Below, piece after piece: positions 1-10,408 of a stretch of 64,000 nucleotides of DNA. Numbering within the stretch: position 1 is the first letter of the stretch; each line of letters starts with the position of its first letter. A program made the position numbers and the translations under genes. The notes below the pieces were generated by a model. That model was given only the letters and a program-made list of their open reading frames with translations. It was not told where the DNA came from and ran no database searches. This stretch comes from Cladorhizidae sp. MBARI D1340-BT2 (Eukaryota; Porifera; Demospongiae; Poecilosclerida; Cladorhizidae), in the NCBI GenBank assembly GCA_028752905.1, contig JAQNBH010000013.1, positions 41,917,907 to 41,981,906 on the forward strand, written 5' to 3'.

Positions 1-498
1 TTATTCAATGACGTCACAATTAAAAAATTGGGAAAGACGGATGTTTTGGTGTAAGTTTACTTCGAGCGCTTCGGATGAAAGCGCTACTCTAACGACTGCT
101 AAAGTGAGGAGAAGGGTCTTGAAACTCTACATGTAGCTGAGGTAAGTCTTAGTATGCATAGCTAGATAGCTACTAGCTGTGGTCGTAACTTTAAAAAAAA
201 ATAACAAGAAAAACAAGGCAAGCTAGCTAAACCTCCTAGGTTGCTATAAGCTTTGGGATAGAGACTAGCATCTATAGCTTACATGATTGTCATTGGTTAG
301 TAACTAGCAAAAGCAACTAGCTAGAAAAATAGCTAGCTAGTCCTCTAGCAAGCAACTGGTCATCTAACTAGAAAATTAGCTAGCAAGCAGTCTAGTAGAT
401 AGCAAGCAATAACTACCATACATTACTAGCTATAAGGCAGATGGCAGTTAATTCATAGGTACTAACTAGGTATACACTAAACATGGCCATGTAAAGCT
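1..498. other. Non-coding stretch with CRE palindrome and a possible splice donor
   Basis: No credible gene. Bases 9-16 are the full palindromic CRE TGACGTCA. At 139-147 the plus strand reads CTGAG followed by GTAAGT, a strong donor, so 1-141 could be a non-coding first exon of a plus-strand gene, but no downstream acceptor or coding exon was found. From 200 to 430 the sequence is rich in overlapping AGCTAGC/CTAGC words and looks intronic or intergenic. Confidence 0.35.
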
Positions 499-504
499 TT
501 TATT
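499..504 (-). terminator. Polyadenylation signal AATAAA (minus strand)
   Basis: The minus strand reads AATAAA 13 bases after the stop codon of the small two-exon gene (stop at 517-519). Its position supports the predicted gene end. Confidence 0.6.
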
Positions 505-516
505 TGAATAATAAAG

Positions 517-929
517 TCAGTGTATTATACGATGATCTTCATTCCCATCATGTCCACAATCCTCAGTATGGTGACCTTCATCCTCCATGTGGCAGCCCCA
601 ATCTTCCTCCAAGCTTGCTAATGCATGTTGTGATTGTAATGTCCATGTGATTGTAATTATAAGAATTGTATTTTGTATGTCTTACTGCAACATTCCAACT
701 CATCAAAATTCTCTTCATCAAGCTCATCAAGAGTGGGGAGAGTGAAGTAGTCTGCAATAACCTCCAGCATAGATGCTTGGTCCTGTGCATCCAGTTTCAT
801 GACCCGATTGATAGTCAAAGCTATCTCATTAGCTTGTTCTGTGGACATTATCAAACCTTTGGAAAATTGCACTGTTGACCCTTTCCAACTACAAACTATG
901 AATGTTATTATAAAAAGGAAAAGTCGCAT
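517..929 (-). CDS. Small predicted secreted acidic, His-rich protein (two exons), copy A
   Basis: I do not recognise a family. Exon 1 is 929-686 and exon 2 is 617-517, joined over a 68-bp intron (685-618) with donor GTAAGA and acceptor TTAG. The total is 345 nt, in phase, giving 114 residues. The first ~20 residues (MRLFLFIITFIVCSWKGS...) look like a secretory signal peptide. The middle is a helical-looking acidic segment (residues ~28-80, with the run DELDEENFDELECC at its end), and exon 2 adds a tail rich in Glu, Asp, Cys and His. An AATAAA signal follows 13 bases after the stop. Splice phase, signal peptide and poly(A) signal together argue for a real gene; function is unknown. An alternative start at an internal Met (residue 28) would remove the signal peptide. 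An identical copy lies in block A'. Confidence 0.6.
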
Positions 930-1484
930 TACGTAATAATTATTATTCTCCGCTAACGTTTGGTCAGTCCAGTTCTAACTGCTGTAACTTCTGAGTGAGA
1001 GGGATTCAAGGCTTGAAATTTTCTGACCAGTTAGGAGAAAGACCCTAGATAACAAATACCCCAAAAAGTCAAATTTCATAGTGTATGACAATAGGCTCTA
1101 AAACTTGTATTATTGAGAAAAGTACTATGGCACGTTTTCGCAGATCCTATCACATATTATATGTACTGTCAAGTGATAATAAATACTAGTGGGTGATAAT
1201 TAGTGCACCCTTATCTCTGCCCACAGCCTTCAAGAAGGTCAGTCAGCCAGTGGTTGCTGGGAGCATTTATATCTAAGAAGTCCTACTGGCAAAGATGAGA
1301 GCGGGAGACCTCCCTCTACCACATCCTGAGAGGGAGGGATCGCAGGCTGCTAGGCCACACCCATAATTCGAATTATTATTATTTTAATTGGAAGTTTCCT
1401 TCTGGACAAAGGAAGTCTTCAACTGTTACAAGTTCCATTATCTGTTGTGAGTGGAGGACAATAAAAGCTTCATTGAATCATGCA
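930..1484. other. Intergenic, nothing recognised
   Basis: No coding signal. On the minus strand, ATTAAA-type poly(A) candidates occur near 1,385, downstream of the TRIM gene stop. The tract separates two minus-strand genes. Confidence 0.4.
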
Positions 1485-3698
1485 TTATAATTCATCAACT
1501 AATTGCAAACAGAAAACTACAATCTTATTAGAGTTCGAGTTACAAGCATACACAAACCCATCTTGATCTACACACACATCCCAACATCCACCACCAAATG
1601 AGGTGACATAGTCTCCCTCAGTGGTGAACACTACTATCTTACATACACCATCATCTGCCACATACACATACTGACCAGCTACACACACACCACATGGAGA
1701 CCTCAACATCTTCACACCATCCTCATCACATCCAAAGGAGCGTAGGAATGCACCATCATTACTGAAGACTTGAATACTGGAGTTACAACTGACGTACACG
1801 TTTTGATGACTGTCAGGAGATAGGCACCACAATGAGTTTTTATCTGCACCAACAATCTGTCTCACATATTTCAGTTCTCTGTCGTACACCATGATCCTAC
1901 CTCCATTGCCACATTCAGTAACCATCACTTCATCTCCAACTACTGCAACATCGATATGTCCTGGACCTTTCACTTGCTGGACTCTGTGCACTTGAACCTC
2001 GCTGCAGTTCTTGTTCGACTTGAAGATTCGATTAGTGCCTGCATCAATGAAATAGATGTTGTCTTCACTGTCTACAGCAATACCTTGTAAAGATTGAAAT
2101 TTATGTTCCGAGTGATTGATAGTTCTCAATCTTTTCCCCTCTCTATCCAACACAACGACATCTCCTTCATATTCAATGACTATAAGCTCACCCACGGAGT
2201 TGACAGTGACACAACTAGGCTTTGTTACACCACCCCACACCTTGACAGGCTTGTCTAGTTGAGTAGGTGGGGTGGGGACAAGCACAGGGAAGGGACTGCC
2301 TGCTACTTGATGGCCGTCCAATGAGATCGTAAGTTCATGTCGTCCACGGTGAGTGGGTGTGAACTGGATGCGATATTGGTGGGCTCCAATTTCTTCGGTG
2401 CTGGATTTGATGTGAGCTCCACTGTGCAGACACTTCATATGGCAGTCTATTTGAACAGCACGTTTAGCTGGCTTGTTGCCACAGAGTTGAGTGGTGCACA
2501 AGACCACTTCTGATAACTTCCCAGCCTCAGCCCTGCTGGACACAGTGTTGATGACTAGAGTGATGGGATGTCCAGTTATCTTAGCCTGGGTCTGGAGGAG
2601 CTGCTCCAGGGCCTCAGCACAGCTCACCTCCACCGCTACATCGACCTCCTCCATTGGTGTAAGCTTGTGACTCGGCTTGGCGCTGTCTTCAATTATTTTT
2701 TTCTGGATCCTACTCTCCAACTCAGCATGTGTGCACATAACTTCATCGTTGGAACAGTGCTTCACACACTGCTCGGTGTAGTCCACAATGCTCTGCATCT
2801 CTGCAAGGGAAATGGAAATGTCATCCTTTTGTCCTTTTAGCTTCTCCATTTTTTCAGACACTCTCTTTTTGGCCTCCTCTAACATCTTCTGTTTGTGCCT
2901 TTCAATGATAGCATGCAGCTCCTCAAAGGACTTCCCGATGTTGTTGGCTACAGACTCTCCCTGGGCTGCTAGCTCAGATTCCGTGGTTTGTATCTCTTCA
3001 ACAGCACAAGAGAGATTGGCTGCCACTTTTCTCATAGGCCTCAAGCTCTCCATCAGCTCTTTTCTCTTCTTCTCAGCTGCTAAGTTGGTGAAGTCAAAGA
3101 GGTGGTCCCTGTGGTCCTTTAGCGTGCAGTAGCGACAAATTAAAACATCACAGTCGAAGCAGAACATTTTGAGCGACTTTGTGTGAAGTTGGCACTTCTT
3201 AGCAGCACGATCTTTGGGGAGGACATCTTTAGCTCTCTCCTTCTTCACCTCATCCAAAGAGAGAACTTCATGACCATCAAATAGAGTTGTCATCCTCAGA
3301 TGTGCCTCCACGCATTTCTCACATATGAACTTGTCACATTGTCGGCAAAATGATTCAGCTTTGACTGAAGAGGCTGTGCATATCTCACACTTCACCTCCT
3401 CCTTGCTAAGAGCTCTCTTCTGCTTGGCATACAGTTCTTTGAGGCGGTTGATATGGAAAGCCGTTTTAAGGCCGTCTTCATTGCCCTCAGGCAGGGTGGT
3501 TTCATGGCGACACTCTGGGCAAGGGAAAGGCTGGTCTTTGCCTGTCCTGAGGGCTAGCTTGAGGATGCAGTGTTTACAGTAGCAATGAAGGCAAGGGAGG
3601 GCCTTGGGCTGAGTGTAGTGCTCCTGGCAGATGGAACATGTGATCTCCTTCTCTAACTCCATCAAATACTTCTCAGCCTCCTCCATGTCTCTAGCCAT
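1485..3698 (-). CDS. TRIM protein with RING, two B-boxes, coiled coil, filamin domain and NHL repeats (copy A)
   Basis: Single-exon 737-residue protein, probable RING E3 ubiquitin ligase of the TRIM2/3/71-like class. The RING at 21-63 has every C3HC4 ligand (C21, C24, C36, H38, C41, C44, C60, C63). B-box 1 spans about 104-143 (C104, C107, C118, C121, C126, C129, H133, H143) and B-box 2 about 169-199 (C169, H172, C180, C183, C188, C191, H196, H199). A long coiled coil (~205-345) follows, then a filamin/ABP280-like Ig domain (~375-480, ending in the typical AGSPFPV motif) and a C-terminal NHL beta-propeller (~490-737). The ATG sits in a strong Kozak context (GCAACCATGG). TRIM-NHL proteins act in ubiquitin transfer and sometimes RNA binding; the target here is unknown. 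Copy A' differs at one residue in the late coiled coil (Ile here, Lys there). The intact frame and complete zinc ligands suggest a functional gene. Confidence 0.93.
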   Translation of the reverse strand: MARDMEEAEKYLMELEKEITCSICQEHYTQPKALPCLHCYCKHCILKLALRTGKDQPFPCPECRHETTLPEGNEDGLKTAFHINRLKELYAKQKRALSKEEVKCEICTASSVKAESFCRQCDKFICEKCVEAHLRMTTLFDGHEVLSLDEVKKERAKDVLPKDRAAKKCQLHTKSLKMFCFDCDVLICRYCTLKDHRDHLFDFTNLAAEKKRKELMESLRPMRKVAANLSCAVEEIQTTESELAAQGESVANNIGKSFEELHAIIERHKQKMLEEAKKRVSEKMEKLKGQKDDISISLAEMQSIVDYTEQCVKHCSNDEVMCTHAELESRIQKKIIEDSAKPSHKLTPMEEVDVAVEVSCAEALEQLLQTQAKITGHPITLVINTVSSRAEAGKLSEVVLCTTQLCGNKPAKRAVQIDCHMKCLHSGAHIKSSTEEIGAHQYRIQFTPTHRGRHELTISLDGHQVAGSPFPVLVPTPPTQLDKPVKVWGGVTKPSCVTVNSVGELIVIEYEGDVVVLDREGKRLRTINHSEHKFQSLQGIAVDSEDNIYFIDAGTNRIFKSNKNCSEVQVHRVQQVKGPGHIDVAVVGDEVMVTECGNGGRIMVYDRELKYVRQIVGADKNSLWCLSPDSHQNVYVSCNSSIQVFSNDGAFLRSFGCDEDGVKMLRSPCGVCVAGQYVYVADDGVCKIVVFTTEGDYVTSFGGGCWDVCVDQDGFVYACNSNSNKIVVFCLQLVDEL

Positions 3699-4567
3699 GG
3701 TTGCAATGTTTAGAGAGAACTAGTAGTTGAGAAACACTTTAAATACAGAACTTCAGCAGACACAAGAGCTACAGGAAACAGTGCAAATCGGGTGTGGCCT
3801 TAATTATATTCATGAGTGGTGATGACACGCCCACAAAAGAGGGTGTGTCATCTGGTATTGCACATGTGCAGAGACAAGTAAGGCAGTATACTACACATAA
3901 GATGTGTAATTATATTATAGTCTCAACTTTCTTTGATGCTGTAGAGAGAGGAGAGTGGTAGTCATGCAGCCATACATATGTATTGTCCAAGCAGATAAGG
4001 AGAACTCTCCCAGGCCTACTGCACACGACATGTCCCATGCCCTCCACCAGACCTGATTCAGGTGTAGCCTAGGAAACACACTGGTGTGTGTATGTGGGCT
4101 AGTAGCCACAAAAGAGAGCCTTTTTGTCTCCAAACAGGTGGTGAGATATATGGGGGTAGAGCTCTCTCTCTCTCTTCATTATTATATAACTTGCCCCTCG
4201 AGTTGTCCTCACAGAAAATAGCTCAAGCAATACAGAACACCGACCACCTGCCAGCCCTACGCTATCCAGGGCTGCTCTGCCAGCCACACATGATGGACAC
4301 TAGGATTACAACCATCAAGGAACTTAGTGGGAAGTACCTGGTGCAGCCAAGAGGCTAATATGAAGAGTAAGAATAAGTCAACAAATACCTGGAGGAGTAT
4401 ATTAAGTTGATTATAGTCAAGTAGTTAAAAGTGAAAGTGCCAATAAGAGGTGTTGAATATAGTGCTTAATTAAATTGCCCAAGTGATTTAATGTAATTGG
4501 GAGAGAGTCCCAGAGCCGAGCAGTAGCAGGGGAAATGAGAGGTAAGCAGACTGAGTTCTGCATGGGA
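3699..4567. repeat. TRIM upstream region and dispersed repeat (copy 1 of a family)
   Basis: The TRIM upstream region has no recognised gene. From ~3,940 to 4,185 lies a dispersed repeat sharing blocks with 6,485-6,680 and 20,463-20,600: GTCATGCAGCCATACATAT, GTAGCCACAA, CTTTTTGTCTCC and a terminal CTCTCTCTCTCTTCA. I found no A/B box, poly(A) tail or target duplication, so its class (SINE-like or other) is unresolved. Bases 4,240-4,360 are open but not recognised. Confidence 0.45.
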
Positions 4568-5575
4568 TTAGCAGATGATGACTGGTCTGGGGTGGAAGGA
4601 TGGAAGGTTGTGGCAGGGAGGAGGTTGGCTTGGTGGGAGGCTAGAAGGAAAATCTGTTATTGTGAAGAAGTTTGAAGAAGAAGTTAAGTTTGGCATTATG
4701 GCAGCGAGAGGATAGAAATGGAGGATAAAGCTTAGTGAGTAGGACCATTGTTTACTACACAATTTACAGGTCAAGTCTCTCAAGATGAGATGAAAGATAA
4801 GACAATTGAGAGTCCCTGAGGAAAGAACAGTACTCCAGATGACGGATAAGAGAAGTGTAGAGGCAAAGAAGAGTACAAGTATTTGACTAGCAGTAGAAAT
4901 GACGGTAGAGAAGACCAAGTCATTTACTGGTCTTGGAAGAGATGTAAAAATGTGATAGGTCCAGGATAGAGATGGAGAAAAGAGGATTCCCGGGTACTTG
5001 AACTCAGTCACCAACTGAAGTGGAGAACCAGTGGTGCGCACATGTGGTAGGGCCTTAGTAGTAAGAAGAGATTGTTTATAAGAAATAAGCATGCATTTAG
5101 ACTTCATTAGATTAAGTGTGAGAGATTGGGGAGCAAGCCAGGCAGAGATACAGTTTAGGTTTTTTGAAAGATCAGAATGAGAATTAATGGGGCGAAAAAG
5201 GAGGATTTCATCGGTGTAGAGAATAAGCTTAAAGGAGATAGACAAGGGCACGTTACACACACTGCAAAAAAAAAGGGAAAAAAGTCGTCCTTGAGACAAG
5301 GATAATTAAAGATATATGTAAGTGGAGTAACTATGGATAGACATGTGGATTTGAGCATTCTAGAGGAGGTCAAATCAAGGCCAGAAGCTGTGGAAGAAGG
5401 TAAATGAGAAATCAAGCCAGAGAGAGTCAGGAGGACAGGATGGTTGAGGTGGTTCAATAGATGCCACTTCTGGGCTGCAGTCAGGGACTGTGCAGTGCCA
5501 CAGGAAGTTCTGGATGACTTAAATTGAGAGTAAATACTAGCAATGTCCAGCAGAGTACAGGCGGGTTGAGGACTG
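4568..5575 (-). pseudogene. Non-LTR retrotransposon reverse transcriptase relic (Jockey/CR1-like), copy A
   Basis: Read on the minus strand from 5,575, frames encode pieces of a LINE reverse transcriptase. First comes TASG..., the conserved RT start motif (normally TASGPDG), followed by SRMLKSTCLSIVTPLTYIFN. A deletion follows, and then the palm region, with the catalytic YADD box present only as the degenerate YTDE in LILYTDEILLFRPI. LTLNLMKSKCMLIS and FKYPGILFSPSLSW (normally YLGI) follow. Two overlapping frames, an internal deletion and a mutated catalytic box show a dead fragment. The 31-bp minisatellite begins just upstream of it. Assignment to a LINE RT is firm; the clade is inferred. 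Confidence 0.8.
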
Positions 5576-5612
5576 CCATCTGCACAACCATCAGAGAGGT
5601 GTTGTGTGACAC

Positions 5613-6240
5613 AGCAGGGGATGGGAGGACATGAGCACAGGCAAGCAGGGGAGGGGAGGACATGAGCACAGGCAAGCAGGGGAGGAGAAGACATGAGCAC
5701 AGGCAGGCAGGGGAGGGGAGGACATGAGCGCAGGCAAGCAGGGGAGGGGAGGACATGAGCACAGGCAAGCAGGGGAGGAGAGGACATGAGCACAGGCAAG
5801 CAGGGGAGGGGAGGACATGAGCACAGGCAAGCAGGGGAGGGGAGCACATGAGCACAGGCAAGCAGGGGAGGGGAGGACATGAGCACAGGCAAGCAGGGGA
5901 GGGGAGGACATGAGCACAGGCAAGCAGGGGAGGGGAGGACATGAGCACAGGCAAGCAGGGGAGGGGAGGACATGAGCACAGGCAAGCAGGAGAGGGGAGG
6001 ACATGAGCACAGGCAAGCAGGAGAGGGGAGGACATGAGCACAGGCAAGCAGGGGAGGGGAGGACATGAACACAGGCAAGCAGGGGAGGGGGGGACATGAG
6101 CACAGGCAAGCAGGGGAGGGGAGGACATGAGCACAGGCAAGCAGGGGAGGGGGGGGACATGAGCACAGGCAAGCAGGGGAGGGGAGGACATGAACACAGG
6201 CAGGCAGGACATGAGCAGGGGAGGGGAGGACATGAGCATG
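5613..6240. repeat. 31-bp minisatellite (about 20 units), copy A
   Basis: Unit about GCAGGGGAGGGGAGGACATG followed by AGCACAGGCAA, 31 bp, with a few variant units. Because 31 is not a multiple of 3 and the unit lacks stops, all three minus-strand frames stay open and produce long artefactual Cys/Pro/Leu-rich frames. It abuts the LINE relic. Confidence 0.9.
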
Positions 6241-6995
6241 AACAAGCAGGAGTAGGTCAGCAGTTCCTGTGCATGCGAAATGGTGAATGAGCAAGTGTCT
6301 CAAGTGTGTTATTGAAAGGATGTTTTGCCAGTGCAATGAGTGCAGTGAACCCCCCCCCCCCCCCCACCCCCTACCCAGCCTGGCACTAGCTGTAGGTGTA
6401 CAAGAAACATCATCTCACAAGAAGTCTGAAGGCTCCTCACTGAACCTTTACTAACCTCTAATCAATATTTAAAGCACCAGATGCTGTGTATAGAGGAAAG
6501 TGGTTGTCATGCAGCCATACATATCACACACCACACACATGCCCCATACTCACCACCACTAGATCAGGATATTGGTGTGGCTAGGAAACACACACTCTAG
6601 TAGCCACAAGGGCTAGTCTTTTTGTCTCCTAACAAGTGCTGTGACACAGTGGTGGAGCTCTCTCTCTCTCTTCAATAATCACATACACACACAACACACA
6701 TACACTCCTACATCACGCGCGTACACACACACACAGGGCAAAGGTCATGGTAGTTGTACATCTGGTTCAACATTTGGTGTTGACCTAACATAGTCACTTA
6801 AGCCTCTTCATGGTCAACAATTAGCAGTGACATCTAATGATGCACACCAAATGAGATACGAGTTATCGAGTCTGCACCTTTGAACTTAGTGAGTGCAATT
6901 GTGGGAGGAGCAACACTTGGCACGTGCCACTACCAAGGTGGGCCATGCAGCACATGGTCTCTGATAAGTCTGAGGGCAAGCACTATTTACCTGTA
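6241..6995. repeat. Dispersed repeat copy 2, poly-C run and CA microsatellite
   Basis: Holds a C-run (6,349-6,365), a second member of the dispersed repeat described at 3,940 (6,485-6,680), then a CA-rich stretch (6,680-6,740) where A and A' differ by 9 bp. From 6,542 the sequence is also shared with block B (20,463 onward). No gene seen. Confidence 0.6.
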
Positions 6996-7379
6996 GAGGA
7001 GGTTCACAACATACTACCCTGGCCACTAACAGCAGCCATTGCTGTGCATCTAGAGGAGGTTCACAACATACTACCCTGGCCACTAACAGCAGCCATTGCT
7101 GTGCATCTAGAGGAGGTTCACAACATGCTGCCCTGGCCACTAACAGCAGCCATTGCTGTGCATCTAGAGGAGGTTCACAACATGCTACCCTGGCCACTAA
7201 CAGCAGCCATTGCTGTGCATCTAGAGGAGGTTCACAACATGCTACCCTGGCCACTAACAGCAGCCATTGCTGTGCATCTAGAGGAGGTTCACAACATGCT
7301 GCCCTGGCCACTAACAGCAGCCATTGCTGTGCATCTAGAGGAGGTTCACAACATGCTGCCCTGGCCACTAACAGCAGTT
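6996..7379. repeat. 57-bp minisatellite, 6.7 units (copy A)
   Basis: Unit starts GAGGAGGTTCACAACATGCT and runs 57 bp (19 codons), so frames stay open on both strands. Variants are mostly T/G at one position in the ATGCT(A/G)CCC segment. The array ends 1 bp before the 149-bp foldback element. The block-B copy carries about 15 units. Confidence 0.92.
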
Positions 7380-7380
7380 C

Positions 7381-7529
7381 AATGAGTGTTTTCATTAGAC
7401 ATTAAAATGTAAGTACGTGGTCAAGCATGCGTGTGGAAAATGAATTTCGTTAATAATCCCATAAAACTCATTTTCCACCCACACGCTTGACTGCTACTTA
7501 CGTTTTAGCGCCTAATGAAAATACTCATT
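7381..7529. mobile_element. 149-bp foldback (MITE-like) element, copy A
   Basis: Near-palindromic over its whole length. It starts AATGAGTGTTTTCATTAG and ends CTAATGAAAATACTCATT, with inner arms (GGTCAAGC.TGCGTGTGGAAAATGA and its complement) pairing for about 60 nt per arm. No coding capacity. The same element, same length, lies at 21,564-21,712 and 34,956-35,104, each time directly after the 57-bp minisatellite. Target duplications are not resolvable. Confidence 0.75.
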
Positions 7530-7963
7530 CTAGCCACACACTTTGCAATATGGAGATATTTATGCGGCCAAATTCAGGCATTCAGGTTTCAAAGTTCCTC
7601 CACTTTAGGTCTAGTAACTTGGCTATAGTTATACCTATGAAAAATATTTTAGAATCAAAATAGAGCACACAGAGAGACCTATCTTTTGAGCTATATCAAG
7701 TCCATACCATGACGTTTTACAGAATCTACGGAGCTATAAATTGGTAACCACAAGTTAATTTTTTTTTTAATGCCACGCCACTGTCACCCCCTTAAAAAGC
7801 TGCACAGGTATAACTAAGCTAAAGTTACATGCAGCCAAAGTGGGGGGGCCCTTAAATCTAGTGCCTGGAAAGTGCTAGCCAGTTATCTGTAGCTAGAGGA
7901 GGCTACTCTACAACTTCCTGCTTGCATTGAGGCACTAAATAGTGACCAAGTAGGCAAGAGCGG
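7530..7963. other. Non-coding segment shared with block B up to about 7,810
   Basis: The tract from about 7,546 (TTTGCAATATGGAGATATTT) to about 7,812 (CTGCACAGGTAT) recurs at 21,746-22,020. Beyond it the two loci diverge. No gene recognised. Confidence 0.6.
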
Positions 7964-8573
7964 GTGATGAAGGGAAAATTCCGTCGAATCGGAAAACTCC
8001 AGCCAAAGACCACTTGCACCTGGTGTGTCTGCTCATGTAAAAGGAAGGAGGATGACAATGGCATAAAACTGTGGCTACAAAGAGTAGGGGCAAGGCCTCC
8101 TGGTGGGCTCTTAAGAAAACCTTCTCTTCTAGTTTGGGACCAACTCAGAGCACATAAAACTGAAGCCATTAAAGAGAAGGTGGGAGAATTGAAGACCCAA
8201 GTAGCCGCCATTCCTGGGGGGGTGACGAGCCAATGGCCGCCTTTAGACGTGTCAATATTTAAGCCTAACATGTGGGAGCAGGGGAACCAATGGATGGGAG
8301 AACCAGGTCATGACCTCACCCCCGCAGGAAGAGTGGAGCGGCCCACCATTACACAGGTGTGTGAGTGGGTGAAGAAGTCGTGGGATGACATAAGAACTGA
8401 AGTAATTGTGAAATGCTTTAAAAAGTGTGGGATTACTAATGGCCTGGATGCAAGTGAAGAGTGGGCACTATTTGAAGACACTGATGCCAGCAGTTCAGTT
8501 TCTATAAACTAATGATGATGACTTTTTAGGTTGTGCTGACGAGGCAGAATCTTCGGGCTTTGAAGAGGATTAG
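7964..8573 (+). pseudogene. pogo/Tigger-type DDE transposase fragment, copy A
   Basis: The 182-residue frame matches the C-terminal half of a Tc1/mariner-pogo transposase. GGLLRKPSLLVWDQLRAH holds the second catalytic Asp, and the PLDVSI segment holds the third Asp of the DDD/E core. The usual pogo tail follows (ERPTITQVCEWVKKSWDDI, then VKCFKKCGITNGLDASEE). The expected acidic C-terminus (...ESSGFEED, stop at 8,571-8,573) continues in another frame after a stop at ~8,510, so there is a frameshift. The N-terminal DNA-binding domain and first catalytic Asp are absent. No terminal inverted repeats were identified. Confidence 0.8.
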
Positions 8574-9552
8574 GTGGGGGGAGTTTATTTTACTGAAGAG
8601 TCATGTTTTCTGCACATTCTCTTATTGTGTTGAGTAAGACTAGCACTGAAGTCATTTCATGTCCCGGTAGGTAGGATTTGCATGTAGTCATGGTTACCGG
8701 GTATATTAGTTGTAAAGGACTCCTTTTGCTGTGCTGACCTCCTGCCTGATGTTCAATAGAAAATACTGGTAGCTTGCCTTGTATAAATAAAAGTATGCCT
8801 TCTAATTTTACTACTTTCTTTAACCAGAATACAGTGCAACATTTTGGGATGGGATGCTTAAATACACTAAGTACTACAGTCACAGGCTCCTCAGTGAGGT
8901 GAGTGTTCTTGCATGTTGTCTGTGGTGTGGTTGTGGCTTGTTTGCTCATGAGTAGCTTGTTCTTTCACATGTATATGTCCCTTTGTTAATCCCACAGATA
9001 GTGATGTTCTGCTGTCAACACCACCTGCTGGTTCTGCCACTGTCAGGTGAGATTTCCCTTGACACCTTGTATAAATAAAAGTATGCATTCTAATTTTACT
9101 TTCTTTAACCAGAATACAGTGCAACATTTTGGGGTGGGATGCTTAAAATACACTAATTAGTAAATATTCTGTGCTGAAATGAGGTGCGTTTATATGCCCT
9201 AAAATACGATAGGAATACAAGATAATACACCAAGAATGTTTTTATATCTAGAGCACAACAAACAGTTGAACTTAATTAACTGACACCAATTATCTGTGCA
9301 CTCTGAACCACACTATAAGGTCTGCAGCTAACTCGGAATCCTCTCAATAACTCACATTTAGAAAAGGAATGAAGAGAAGCTCCAGAAACAAGATGGCGAT
9401 AATGAAGACACCGAGATGAATATGAGCAGATGGGTGTGGCTTTAGGGGAAACTATAGAAGAATGAGCCACCCAAGTTCATCACAGCATAGGCAAGAACTC
9501 CTGAGGTGTGCACAAGGACAGAATGCATCTTGTTTTCCTGATGACCACACAC

Positions 9553-9592
<40 letters not shown>

Positions 9593-9688
9593 AGGACTGC
9601 TGAAATTTGTCCATGAACAGACTAAAGGTTGATTGATATAAGCATTCACACTCCTCATGCTGAGAGAAGGCCAGCAATGGTGTGTGCT
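8574..9688. repeat. Non-coding with a ~105-bp direct repeat and CAA microsatellite
   Basis: Sequence beginning CTTGTATAAATAAAAGTATG occurs at 8,764-8,870 and again at 9,064-9,170 with small changes. Between them, 8,998-9,049 is flanked by CACAG and GTGAG and could be a small exon (reading SDVLLSTPPAGSATV), but this is unsupported. A CAA microsatellite lies at 9,550-9,591. Confidence 0.5.
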
Positions 9689-9930
9689 CTGTGCAGGTGA
9701 GTGCCCCACCCTAAACCATGCCCCCATAGGAGAGCACAACAGTGTTGGTTGGTCAGTCCTGAGGCCCAGCATCATCACAATACAAGGCCTTGGCCTGTGC
9801 AGGTGAGTGCACCACCCTAAACCATGCCCCCATAGGAGAGCACAACAGTGTTGGTTGGTCAGTCCTGAGGCCCAGCATCATCACAATACAAGGCCTTAGC
9901 CTGTGCAGGTGAGTGCACCACCCTAAACCA
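9689..9930. repeat. 106-bp tandem repeat, about 2.3 units (copy A)
   Basis: Units start CTGTGCAGGTGAGTGC at 9,689, 9,795 and 9,901, an exact 106-bp period. Each unit carries CAGGTGAGTG, a perfect splice-donor context. The array stops at the GIY-YIG relic. Confidence 0.85.
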
Positions 9931-9934
9931 GAAA

Positions 9935-10290
9935 GATTGCCCGCTGGATGGGTACTGCCTTGCCTCCGTCTCCACCGACCATGACGAAAAACACTACATA
10001 GGGCTCACGGATACAACTTTCAAGGCACGCTACACAAACTACAAGTTCTCCTAACCATGAAAACAAGAGAAACACTACAGAACTCCCCAAATACATATGG
10101 AAACTTAAAGACAGCAAAACTCGATACAACATAAAATGGGCCATTATCGACAGAGCAGATCGTATTCCACCATATCGAAACGTTGCAACTTGTGCATTGC
10201 TGAAAAATTCTACTCCGACAGCCAAACATCATTGACAAGCGATCAGAATTCCTTTCAAAGTGTAGGCACAAGAACAAGTTTCTCCTCAAG
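9935..10290 (+). pseudogene. Penelope-like element GIY-YIG endonuclease domain relic, copy A
   Basis: Plus-strand frames translate to DCPLDGYCLAS..., then HYIGLTDTTFKARYTN, the YIG half of the GIY-YIG core with its conserved Arg. After stops and shifts come HENKRNTTELPKYIWKLKDS and IKWAIIDRAD. SKRCNLCIAEKFY (the Cys pair) and SKCRHKNKFLL follow in further frames. This order is characteristic of the C-terminal endonuclease of Penelope-like retroelements. Several frameshifts and stops show it is dead, and the reverse transcriptase is missing. The hammerhead-like motif lies ~120 bp downstream, as expected for this element class. Confidence 0.8.
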
Positions 10291-10408
10291 AGCATTTCAA
10301 TTATCACATTCATCAACACCCATTCATTAACGCCCATCCATGGACTAGCATCACCCCACTTGCCTGCCCCACCTCATATATGCTCACATGCCACCTCAGT
10401 TGCTCATT

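Noticed and set aside
5155..6336. 393-residue Cys/Pro-rich protein on the minus strand
   Set aside because: It is the 31-bp minisatellite read through, fused to the LINE relic; all three minus frames are equally open.
7903..8271. 122-residue minus-strand frame
   Set aside because: Shadow of the pogo transposase fragment on the plus strand.
9923..10225. 100- and 105-residue minus-strand frames
   Set aside because: Shadow of the Penelope GIY-YIG relic, whose plus-strand motifs are recognisable.
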